Of a stretch of 64,000 nucleotides of DNA, positions 9,854 through 17,206 are shown piece after piece (position 1 is the stretch's first letter; the number at the start of each line of letters is the position of its first letter). Origin of the DNA: Neisseriaceae bacterium TC5R-5 (GTDB lineage: Bacteria; Pseudomonadota; Gammaproteobacteria; Burkholderiales; Chromobacteriaceae); assembly GCA_020830965.2 (NCBI GenBank), contig JACCFC020000004.1, positions 62,001 through 126,000 on the forward strand. Reading direction: 5' to 3'. The notes under the pieces were generated by a model that did no database searches, was not told the DNA's origin, and was given only the letters and a program-made list of their open reading frames with translations. The translations under genes and the position numbers were made by a program.

Positions 9854-10344
9854 GGCAGTACCACCAGTTGATAACTAATGGTAGAAAAAGCAGCGGTATT
9901 GCTGGTGTTGTTTACCCCGATAACCTTCTCCCGCCAACTCACCGTAATGAGACAAGCAACTGGGCCACTGGCCCCAGGCGCACAAGAGAAAGTGCCGCTA
10001 CCACCGGTCAGGACAGTTTGTAAGGCACTATTCCAGTTTTGTACATCGTAACCGGCCATTTGCGCGGCGGTGCAGACACTGCTGGAGCAACTACCCGCGG
10101 TGGGAGCCGTCGTAGTAGTACTGGTAAGATTTTGCCAGTAAGCCGGATTGGCATGCATGGCGGCGGCCAGGCTATTGGCCTGAATCGCTGCCAGGCCGCG
10201 TAAACGTGACTGATTGGTGCCATTGATCGCCATCGCCTGCAAACCGGCAATGCCGAGCAACCCAACCGCAATCACCAGCAGGGCGACCAGCACCTCCAAT
10301 AAGGTGAAGCCTGCCGAGTTTGCCGTCCTAGTCATCATCAACAT
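9850..10344 (-). CDS. pilV: Type IV pilus minor pilin PilV
   Basis: 164 aa. The prepilin signal NSAG is followed by FTLLEVLVALLVIAVGLLG, and the next segment GLQAMAINGTNQSR carries the PilV/GspI pattern. Met4 is an alternative start. Four Cys in the C-terminal domain may form disulfides. It is a minor pilin of the tip/priming complex. Its start overlaps the fimT end by 7 bases. Confidence 0.9.
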   Translation of the reverse strand: MLMMTRTANSAGFTLLEVLVALLVIAVGLLGIAGLQAMAINGTNQSRLRGLAAIQANSLAAAMHANPAYWQNLTSTTTTAPTAGSCSSSVCTAAQMAGYDVQNWNSALQTVLTGGSGTFSCAPGASGPVACLITVSWREKVIGVNNTSNTAAFSTISYQLVVLP

Positions 10345-10904
10345 GTCCCAACGGCATCGGTTTTACCATACGCAATAATATGTGGCAGCCCCACTGCAGC
10401 CACAAACAAGCACTGCTTGTTATATTGTGTAGGCGAGCTGACCGCACTGCTGGTCATCAAAGTAAATTTACCGGTGCTGGAGGTGCCCAGCCGAGAAAAG
10501 CAGACACCCTGGCTGGTATTGCTACCCGTGGGGCTAAAGCTGATGGTATTACTACTCGTCAATGCCGCTTGTACTCGCAAAGGCTGGGCATTTTGGGCAG
10601 TTTGTCCGGCAGTGACGGTGCAACTGCCATTCGTGGGCACCATCACCACCCAACCATTACCCCAACTGCTGGCGGCACTACAGGTACGACCATCACTGGA
10701 GCTGCATACCAGTACGTTTAAGCCCTGCCGTATCGCTTCACTGCGCGCATAGCTGACATCTCCCATCAAGCCATTGATTTCCGAAGAAATCTGATAGCTT
10801 TCGGTGACGGTGCGATAAGACGGCACAGCAATCATCAGCACAATGACAGCTACCGCCATCGTGACGATTAATTCAACTAAGGTAAAGCCAGCAGAGGTTT
10901 TCAT
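10338..10904 (-). CDS. fimT: GspH/FimT-family pseudopilin
   Basis: 188 aa. The short leader MKTSAG precedes FTLVELIVTMAVAVIVLMIAVPS, with Glu at position 5. The motif MGDVSYARSEAIRQGL followed by CSSSDGRTC and WGNGWVV is characteristic of FimT/GspH (FimU-like) minor pilins; in some naturally competent bacteria a FimT binds DNA, but whether this copy does is not visible. It is the first gene of the operon, so the operon promoter must lie between 10905 and 11033, a space shared with divergent earP. Confidence 0.88.
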   Translation of the reverse strand: MKTSAGFTLVELIVTMAVAVIVLMIAVPSYRTVTESYQISSEINGLMGDVSYARSEAIRQGLNVLVCSSSDGRTCSAASSWGNGWVVMVPTNGSCTVTAGQTAQNAQPLRVQAALTSSNTISFSPTGSNTSQGVCFSRLGTSSTGKFTLMTSSAVSSPTQYNKQCLFVAAVGLPHIIAYGKTDAVGTC

Positions 10905-11033
10905 ACTCTACAGTGTAGAAAATCTGCGGCGATTGGCTAAGCAGCAACGACTAATGGTCAACTTTGGGTGTCAAGCGGCAAAAGCCGTATTATTAGCCAC
11001 TGTGTGCTCGTACCATCTTTAGAAAGCGTAACC

Positions 11034-12197
11034 ATGTTGACCTCCACTCACCCACCACAGCGCTGGGATATTTTTTGCCGCGTCATTGATAATTTTGGCG
11101 ATATCGGTGTGGCCTGGCGCCTAGCCCGTCGCCTGGCTCACGATTTCGGGCTTACAGTACATTTATGGGTGGATGATTTAGTCAGCTTTGCTCGCATTGC
11201 GCCAACGCTCGATCCGGCACTGCAACAACAATGGTTGAGCGGTATCAGCATTCAACATTGGCCTGACAGCAATTTCCCCGTTGATGTTCAACCAGCTGAG
11301 GTGGTGATTGAAGCGTTTGGCTGCCGTCTGCCGTCAAGCTTTGAACAGGCGATGGCAGCACAGACTAAAGCGCCGGTATGGATCAATCTGGAATATTTAT
11401 CTGCCGAAACCTGGATCGAAGATTGTCACGGCCTCCCCTCCCCGCACCCACGACTAGCCTTAAACAAATATTTTTTCTTCCCTGGTTTCACACCACAAAG
11501 CGGCGGGCTGCTTTGTGAAAGCTATTTGCTGGAGCAACGTCAGCAGTGGCAGCAGGACAGCGCAGCCCAGGCAGCCTTCTGGCAACGTTATGCGCTGCCT
11601 GCACGGCAAAGCAATGAACTACGCATCAGTTTGTTTGCTTATGAGAATCAGGCGGTAAGCAGCCTACTGTCATCCTGGGCTGGCAGTAAACGCCCTATTA
11701 GCTGCCTGCTACCCATGGGTAAAGTCGTGGCCGATGTCGAGGCAGTCTTGGGGCAAACCCTAGTAGTGGGTGAGCCCCAGCAATTAGGCCAATTGCGCAT
11801 ACACCTGCTTCCCATGGTCGATCAGGATAGTTATGACCGTCTGTTATGGTCTTGTGATCTCAATTTTGTCCGTGGTGAAGATAGCCTGGTACGTGCCCAA
11901 TGGGCTGCTCGCCCATTGATCTGGCAGATTTATCCTCAAGATGAGGGTACCCACCTGATCAAACTGCAAGCTTTTTTGGCTCGCTACTGCGCCAATCTAT
12001 CCCCCGCCACGCACGTAGCGATTCAGCAGGCGACCTTACATTGGAATCAGGGAACAGACATGGGTGAGATATGGCCGGCACTGGAAAACCATTTAGCCAG
12101 CTGGCAGCTACACAGCCAGCAATGGCCACAACAATTACTGCAATCTGGTGATCTGGCCAACAGGTTATTATGCTTTGTTGATAAAATCCGCCAGTAA
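11034..12197 (+). CDS. earP: Elongation factor P arginine rhamnosyltransferase EarP
   Basis: 387 aa from the ATG at 11034; an upstream in-frame start exists at 10968 but the family begins close to RWDIFC. EarP transfers rhamnose from dTDP-L-rhamnose to an arginine of EF-P, allowing rescue of ribosomes stalled on polyproline. Visible signatures are FCRVIDNFGDIGVAWRLAR near the N-terminus (Asp19, Asp23) and FVRGEDSLVRAQWA with Glu282, matching the catalytic Asp and the sugar-nucleotide-binding region of the GT104 fold. In most genomes I know, efp follows directly. Here the next gene is an unrelated exporter, so efp must be elsewhere. Confidence 0.92.
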   Translation: MLTSTHPPQRWDIFCRVIDNFGDIGVAWRLARRLAHDFGLTVHLWVDDLVSFARIAPTLDPALQQQWLSGISIQHWPDSNFPVDVQPAEVVIEAFGCRLPSSFEQAMAAQTKAPVWINLEYLSAETWIEDCHGLPSPHPRLALNKYFFFPGFTPQSGGLLCESYLLEQRQQWQQDSAAQAAFWQRYALPARQSNELRISLFAYENQAVSSLLSSWAGSKRPISCLLPMGKVVADVEAVLGQTLVVGEPQQLGQLRIHLLPMVDQDSYDRLLWSCDLNFVRGEDSLVRAQWAARPLIWQIYPQDEGTHLIKLQAFLARYCANLSPATHVAIQQATLHWNQGTDMGEIWPALENHLASWQLHSQQWPQQLLQSGDLANRLLCFVDKIRQ

Positions 12198-12341
12198 TGT
12201 TGAGGACGCAATGAGCAGCCGAAGTACAGTACCGGGAGAAGTGCAACTCAGCGCTTGGCAACCGAAAGATAGCTAGATTTATCTGTGGCTGGGACAAAGC
12301 CAGTAACACCAGATAGAATGTGGGGTAGCCTCTCCGGCTAA

Positions 12342-12390
12342 GGTTGGGACGACCTCACCATATCTAGATACCGCTCAGGACGACCTGGCT
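12342..12390 (+). promoter_or_regulatory. Guanidine-II (mini-ykkC) riboswitch
   Basis: Two small hairpins each present an ACGA tetraloop closed by GG/CC: loop 12349-12352 on stem GGTTGGG/CCTCACC (one mismatch, one wobble) and loop 12380-12383 on stem CAGG/CCTG plus a wobble pair. Two ACGR hairpins joined by a short linker define the guanidine-II class, which dimerises on free guanidinium and frees the ribosome site. The following gene is exactly the expected one, an SMR guanidinium exporter. The Shine-Dalgarno GAAGGA is at 12397-12402, just 3' of hairpin 2. Confidence 0.9.
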
Positions 12391-12411
12391 TTCTTTGAAG
12401 GAATTTTCCTG

Positions 12412-12726
12412 ATGGCTTGGATACTTTTGACACTCGCGGGCCTGCTCGAAGTCGTGTGGGCTTTTGCCATGAAGCAATCGCAGGGCTTTACTCAACCACT
12501 AGCTTCAATCATTACTATTTCAACGATGATCGCTAGTGTCATTCTGCTTTCCATATCCATGAAAACCCTACCTTTGGGGACGGCTTACACAATCTGGACT
12601 GGCATAGGAGCAATAGGTGCCTTCCTAGTTGGCCTCCTCGTCTTGGGAGAACCTGCCAGCCCCACACGCATTCTTGCCGCAGTTTTAATCGTCAGTGGCT
12701 TAGTGCTGATGAAACTCTCCTCATAA
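12412..12726 (+). CDS. gdx: Guanidinium exporter Gdx (SMR family, formerly SugE)
   Basis: 104 aa with four hydrophobic helices filling the protein. GLLEVVWAFAMK carries the essential membrane Glu13 of the SMR family, and GTAYTIWTGIGAIGAFLVG is the SugE/Gdx-type helix-3 motif, which separates this subgroup from EmrE-type multidrug pumps. It works as a dual-topology homodimer exchanging guanidinium for protons. The riboswitch directly upstream supports guanidinium as the physiological substrate. Ribosome site GAAGGA is 9 bases before the start. A terminator follows at 12858. Confidence 0.93.
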   Translation: MAWILLTLAGLLEVVWAFAMKQSQGFTQPLASIITISTMIASVILLSISMKTLPLGTAYTIWTGIGAIGAFLVGLLVLGEPASPTRILAAVLIVSGLVLMKLSS

Positions 12727-12857
12727 CAACGTCAACACTGATGCCTTCCCCGGTCTATTAAAGATTAAGTGTCAATGTGCCCATCTCAATCGAAATGATA
12801 CATCCAACAATATGAAGCCATACGTTTCAAACAATCGATTCATGCAGTATCATCAGC

Positions 12858-12882
12858 CCCTGACCACCGTCAGGGTTTTATT
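12858..12882 (+). terminator. Rho-independent terminator after gdx
   Basis: Perfect 7-bp stem CCCTGAC/GTCAGGG with a CACC loop, followed by TTTTATT. It lies about 130 bases after the gdx stop. Confidence 0.75.
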
Positions 12883-13652
12883 GGCTGTCCTTTAGTATCC
12901 ATTAATACTACTTAGCTTTTCGGTACCGGATAAAAACCATTTGAGGGCAGCCACTACAACCTGCTATATGACCACTAACCACCTGCAGGTAGTTTCCTTT
13001 TTACGCCAAGCGTTCGACAACGAAGGTCGATGCCTTCATGAGCGAGGTCAAGGCCACCTGAACAAAGGCAGTGTGTTTGATTCCGCCGCCAGTAAGGAGT
13101 TCCTGGCCGAAGGTATCCACAAAAGCCAGCTCAAAACTCCTAAGAAGTTGCAGCTAGTGCTGAAGGAAGCACGACGCCATCAGATTGTGCGGGGGCTATT
13201 TGATAGTTCGGCACAGTATGGACAGGATCACGGTAGCGAAAACCCTGCTGACTTAGTGGAGCAGCTATTCACCTAGCCTATAGCGAAACCGATTACGCCC
13301 GACACAGCGCGCATCTGGATTCGGCCAGCACTGACCATCATGACCCGCTGTCTTTACAACCAGATTGTGCGGTCGTCGCCATTCTGGCCCCGATGAATGA
13401 AGCCTGCCCGTGCGCGCATTATCTGCCAGCGGATATTCAATCCAATAATGCTGCGGATGCGCTTGATGAAAGTACGACGAAAATCCGGTTTCGCTTTTTG
13501 TTAAGACCGAATGGAGCAAGCCGTTCCCTGTATGGTTTTCAGGCCGCATCAGGCCAGTGAACCTCACCCTTGCCATCCAGCCATATGCGGTAGCCTCCGC
13601 TTAGATTTCACGTTACTCTTACCCGCTCTGTCCACCTCAGCGCTCTCCTTCC
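12883..13652. other. Gene-poor stretch, possibly decayed
   Basis: There is no recognisable gene here. A 111-codon plus-strand frame (12941-13276) and a second plus frame of about 100 codons ending at 13560 could be pieces of one eroded gene, but neither resembles a family I know. The remaining frames are antisense noise. The last ~90 bases before 13653 must contain the promoter of the LacI-family gene. Confidence 0.5.
12941..13276 (+). CDS. Hypothetical protein, doubtful
   Basis: 111 codons. No signal peptide or membrane segment. The middle is lysine-rich and probably helical (LKTPKKLQLVLKEARRHQ). No convincing ribosome site is seen before 12941 or before the internal Met at codon 10. It could be the remains of a gene that continues in another frame after the stop at 13276. 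I do not recognise the family and would not rule out a chance reading frame. Confidence 0.25.
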   Translation: MRAATTTCYMTTNHLQVVSFLRQAFDNEGRCLHERGQGHLNKGSVFDSAASKEFLAEGIHKSQLKTPKKLQLVLKEARRHQIVRGLFDSSAQYGQDHGSENPADLVEQLFT

Positions 13653-14678
13653 ATGAAGCTACGCCAACTTGCTGCACTGTTGCAACTCTCCCCCGCCACG
13701 GTAAGTCGTGCGCTGAATGGTTTTGCCGAAGTGAATGCCCAAACTCGTGCGCGGGTACTTGCGGCAGCGAAACTGCATGGTTATCACGCCAATACGATTG
13801 CCCGCAAGCTGGCGACTGGCCGTACCGACAGTATTGGATTGATTTATCCATTTAAACCGAGCGATTTGGGGGATCCAGTTTTTCTGGAGGTGATTGCTGG
13901 CCTCACCGAGAGCCTGAATGAGCAGCATATGGATTTAGTCATTATTTCAGCGGCCAAAGCCAATGAGCTGGCGACTTATCAGCGCGTGATGTCCGGTCGT
14001 CGTGTTGATGGCCTGGTGGTTGCCCGTACCTTAGTCAGTGACCCTAGGCTGGACTTGTTGCAAGAAAAAAACTTTCCTTTTGTCGCTTATGGTCGCTCAC
14101 AACAGCAATCGCTACCCTATGCTTGGTTCGATTACGATAATGTTAGCGGTATGCAGCTGGCCGTCGCGCGATTAGCGGCACTGGGGCACCGTAAAATCGC
14201 GCTGATCAGTGCTTCTTTGACGATGAACTTCGCCAACCAGCGTCACCAGGGTTTTATTGATGGCTTGGCTAGTGCAGGTTTGAGCCCTGACCCTCAACAC
14301 ATGCTCAACGGTGGACTCAGCCCCTTAGAAGGCAAGCAAGCGATGATTCAGTTGCTCAATGCAGTGGATCAGCCCAGTGCGGTTATCGTCGATAACAATA
14401 TTGCGGCCATCGGCGTTGTCCAGGCGCTGCAACAACTCGGTAAACAAGCCGGACGAGATATTGCGTTGATCGTCTTTGGCGGTCTGCCCTCACTGTATGG
14501 CGAAAGCGCTGCCATTAGCGCTATTATGCAACCCAAGCCACGGCAGGCGGGACATGTTATTGCCAAGCTGATGCTGGCACGGCTCAACGGTGAGGATGTG
14601 GCGGGATTAAATCAGTTATGGCAGCCGGAGCTTATTGCGGCGGCGTCGGATGCTGTGCCGGGTTCGCTACATGGTTAG
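13653..14678 (+). CDS. LacI/GalR-family transcriptional regulator
   Basis: 341 aa. Residues 1-50 are the classic LacI headpiece: LRQLAALLQLSPATVSRALNG as helix-turn-helix plus the hinge helix region with ANTIARKLATGRT. The remainder is the periplasmic-binding-protein-like core (IGLIYPF, DGLVVAR, ALGHRKIALIS, GFIDGLASAGL). The core normally binds a sugar or its phosphate. No sugar transport or catabolic gene is adjacent, so its target is not visible in the window. The gene ends 12 bases inside the convergent toxin gene. Confidence 0.88.
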   Translation: MKLRQLAALLQLSPATVSRALNGFAEVNAQTRARVLAAAKLHGYHANTIARKLATGRTDSIGLIYPFKPSDLGDPVFLEVIAGLTESLNEQHMDLVIISAAKANELATYQRVMSGRRVDGLVVARTLVSDPRLDLLQEKNFPFVAYGRSQQQSLPYAWFDYDNVSGMQLAVARLAALGHRKIALISASLTMNFANQRHQGFIDGLASAGLSPDPQHMLNGGLSPLEGKQAMIQLLNAVDQPSAVIVDNNIAAIGVVQALQQLGKQAGRDIALIVFGGLPSLYGESAAISAIMQPKPRQAGHVIAKLMLARLNGEDVAGLNQLWQPELIAAASDAVPGSLHG

Positions 14679-14996
14679 CAAACGGCGCAGCAATAGAGGC
14701 TGCATATCGCGCCTTTCGTCGGCAATCAGATAAACCACCACTTTGCTGCTCATTGCGCGATAAATAATGCGATAAGGCTTGTGTAGCAATTGCCGGTACT
14801 CACGTATTCCCAGCGCCGCCAGTTCCTTAGGGTGGCTGCCCCGCTCTGGTAGCTTAGCCAGACTTTCTATCAGTTCCAGCAAAGAGTCCGCATAAATCGA
14901 CCCAACCGTCTCTGCAAGATAGTCGTGAATGGACTCAAGATCTCGCTCCGCTCCATTGGTGAGAAAAACCTCATACTCATCGGCTAGCGGGGACAT
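14667..14996 (-). CDS. RelE/ParE-family toxin
   Basis: 109 aa. VFLTNGAERDLESIHDYLAE at the start, LPERGSHPKELAALGIREYRQLL in the middle and YRIIYRAMSSKVVVYLIADERRDMQPLL at the end follow the ParE/RelE fold plan. RelE-type members cleave mRNA on the ribosome and ParE-type members poison gyrase; sequence alone does not decide. Its start codon overlaps the antitoxin stop (TGATG), so the two are translationally coupled. The 3' end overlaps the convergent LacI-family gene by 12 bases. Confidence 0.85.
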   Translation of the reverse strand: MSPLADEYEVFLTNGAERDLESIHDYLAETVGSIYADSLLELIESLAKLPERGSHPKELAALGIREYRQLLHKPYRIIYRAMSSKVVVYLIADERRDMQPLLLRRLLTM

Positions 14997-15271
14997 CAGC
15001 CAACCTTTTTACGCGTTCGCAGCCTAGCAGCAACCTCGGCCACCGAGCTGACTTGATTAGCGGCAATCTCTTGATTACCCAATGCCAGAATCTTCAGCAA
15101 AGCAAGCGTCTGCTGAGTTTCTTCAAACGAGGCCACGTCTTGCAATACTGCCTTTGCTTCGCCGTTTTGCGTGATCAATAACGGTTCGCGCTGCTCGGTA
15201 AGCTGCACTAATACTTCAGCAGCATTCGCTTTGAGGTAGCTGATCGGTCTAACTTGAGTGGAATAGCGCAT
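14996..15271 (-). CDS. Phd/YefM-type antitoxin
   Basis: 91 aa from the ATG at 15271; a longer frame opens at 15331 but the family begins close to VRPISYLKANAAEVLVQL. This N-terminal half (about residues 5-50, with REPLLITQNGEAKAVLQD) is the Phd/YefM DNA-binding dimerisation fold. The C-terminal part would wrap the toxin. The complex normally represses its own promoter, expected at about 15275-15330, between this gene and recD upstream. Confidence 0.85.
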   Translation of the reverse strand: MRYSTQVRPISYLKANAAEVLVQLTEQREPLLITQNGEAKAVLQDVASFEETQQTLALLKILALGNQEIAANQVSSVAEVAARLRTRKKVG

Positions 15272-15338
15272 GATGGGTGTCCGTAAGAAGCAATCTGGAC
15301 CTAATATAGTCTTTTTATGGTTCTCAAACAAGTCAAAT

Positions 15339-17066
15339 TCAATTCAAGAGGTACGCGACTCCCGCTAATCTGTCCGCCAGGCCGGAATAACGCTGTGGCG
15401 CAGTCTGTATCGCCTGCAACCATACTTCTGACGAACCAAACACACTAAATTGTTCGCGAGCACGGGTGATGGCCGTATAGATTAATGATCGGTGTAGATT
15501 GGCCCCGGCCTGAACCGGCAATAGCAAACCAACTTCGGTAAACTCCGACCCCTGGCTTTTATGCACCGTCATGGCGTACACCGTGTCATGGGCGGGCAAG
15601 CGACCGGGAGCAAACTCACGCCAACCACCGTCCTCGCCCGGAAAAGCCACACGTAAGCCATCAGCGCGCTGCACAGTGAAACCAATATCGCCATTAAACA
15701 GACCCAGTCCATAATCATTTTCGCTAATCATGACTGGGCGCCCGGCATACCAGTCTCGCGCGCTGGACTTTAAGCCCAGCCGTTCCAGCTTGCGTTCTAT
15801 CTGCTGATTGTGTGCCGTCACCTGCTGCCGTTCTGCTACCAGCAACATAAAATCACTAAAAGCTTGCTGAATATCGCTCAGTTCACCATCTTGCTCAATA
15901 AGCTGCCAATAAGCCTGACGCCGCTGCCAGTCAGCCTCTTCATCCATTTGCGCTAACAGACAAACATCATGCCACGCAGGGTCCTGCAATAGTTTCAGGG
16001 CGGCTACCGCCTCACCGGCATTCACCCGCCGTGCCAGTTCGCCGATGCCAGAATCGGCCCCAAAACGATGACTATGCGTCAGCCATACCACACAATCGCT
16101 TAAACACGTTTCACTCCCTCCTTCCGGCGGTAAATCTATATCCACCACTTGCTGTAACCAGTTCAGGGTCTCACGACGGTAATGCCGCTGGCGGGACAAA
16201 TCGCCCAATACCGCGCCGGCCTCCACAGAGGATAATTGATCCCTATCTCCGAGCAGAATCAGCCTGGCCTGGCTTGGCAAAGCAGCCACCGTCTGCGCCA
16301 TTAAAGACAGATCAATCATGGATGCCTCATCCAGCACCAGCACATCCAGGGCGAGCGGATTAGCCGCATGATGTCGCGGCATGGTCATTCCTGGTCGCAA
16401 GCCCAGTAAACGATGCAAAGTCTGTGCCTGTTGCGGTAATTGCTGCTGCACGCTGTCATTTAAAACTAACTGCGTGCGCGCCTGACGTACTGACTCTGCC
16501 AAACGCGCGGCAGCCTTGCCAGTCGGGGCCGCCATACTCATCACCAATGGGCGGGGTGACAAACTGGCTAGTAAAGCCAGCAGCTTCATCACGGTGGTGG
16601 TCTTGCCTGTCCCCGGGCCGCCAGAAATCACCAGTAAATGCTGGCGAGTGGCCAGCGCTGCAGCCAACTTCTGCTGATCGGGCTGCTGTGTTGGCGATGC
16701 AGGAAACCACTGCGCCAGACATTGCCGCAAACGTACCGGGTCCGGCGCACTACTTTGCGCTGCCAGTTGCGCCAGACGTTTAGCCAAATTCTGCTCATCA
16801 AACCAATGCCGTGCAAAATACAGACGGGCCGCTTCATCCAGGATCAGCGGTGCATAGTCGCCAGGTCGGCCCACCAGCTTACAAGCCAACATGGCCTGTC
16901 GTTCCGGCCGCAGAGCCAGGGGTAGACAGACATGACCGACCTGATTGGCCTGCACCAGTTCAGTTACCAGCAGCAGCAGGGTTTCAGGTACCGTTGGGTC
17001 AAGCCGACGAAACAAATGAATCAGCTCAGAGGCCAACAAGGAAGGCAAAACATGAGTGCTGGACAA
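15339..17066 (-). CDS. recD: RecD-like helicase, exodeoxyribonuclease V alpha subunit
   Basis: 575 aa, starting with TTG at 17066, the first possible start after an in-frame stop. RecD is the 5'-3' helicase of the RecBCD double-strand-break repair enzyme. Motifs seen: Walker A GGPGTGKT (149-156), Walker B VLDEAS (244-249), the GDRDQL motif, YAMTVHKSQGSEF and the C-terminal YTAITRAREQ. recB and recC are not in the window, so the genes are dispersed. The TA pair lies 68 bases downstream on the same strand. Confidence 0.9.
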   Translation of the reverse strand: MSSTHVLPSLLASELIHLFRRLDPTVPETLLLLVTELVQANQVGHVCLPLALRPERQAMLACKLVGRPGDYAPLILDEAARLYFARHWFDEQNLAKRLAQLAAQSSAPDPVRLRQCLAQWFPASPTQQPDQQKLAAALATRQHLLVISGGPGTGKTTTVMKLLALLASLSPRPLVMSMAAPTGKAAARLAESVRQARTQLVLNDSVQQQLPQQAQTLHRLLGLRPGMTMPRHHAANPLALDVLVLDEASMIDLSLMAQTVAALPSQARLILLGDRDQLSSVEAGAVLGDLSRQRHYRRETLNWLQQVVDIDLPPEGGSETCLSDCVVWLTHSHRFGADSGIGELARRVNAGEAVAALKLLQDPAWHDVCLLAQMDEEADWQRRQAYWQLIEQDGELSDIQQAFSDFMLLVAERQQVTAHNQQIERKLERLGLKSSARDWYAGRPVMISENDYGLGLFNGDIGFTVQRADGLRVAFPGEDGGWREFAPGRLPAHDTVYAMTVHKSQGSEFTEVGLLLPVQAGANLHRSLIYTAITRAREQFSVFGSSEVWLQAIQTAPQRYSGLADRLAGVAYLLN

Positions 17067-17206
17067 TAGATGCTTTCATGAAAACGCAACAGGGAATAAA
17101 CGGCAAAATTATACCAAAGGCAAAGCTCAGTATAAGTTCTGTCTTCGCTGGCAAAGCGCAACTGTTATAATCCTCGCTTAAATTGCAACAGCCCTGGCCA
17201 GTTCAA

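Noticed and set aside
5250-10752. Open frames opposite or out of phase with the pilus genes
   Set aside because: The real genes carry prepilin signals and overlap in an operon; the others have no ribosome sites or motifs.
10907-10919. Palindrome TCTACA-G-TGTAGA just before fimT
   Set aside because: Short, and it overlaps the region needed for ribosome binding; no support for an operator.
13265-13576. Minus-strand 103-codon frame
   Set aside because: No start signal, no recognisable motif, and composition like a random frame.
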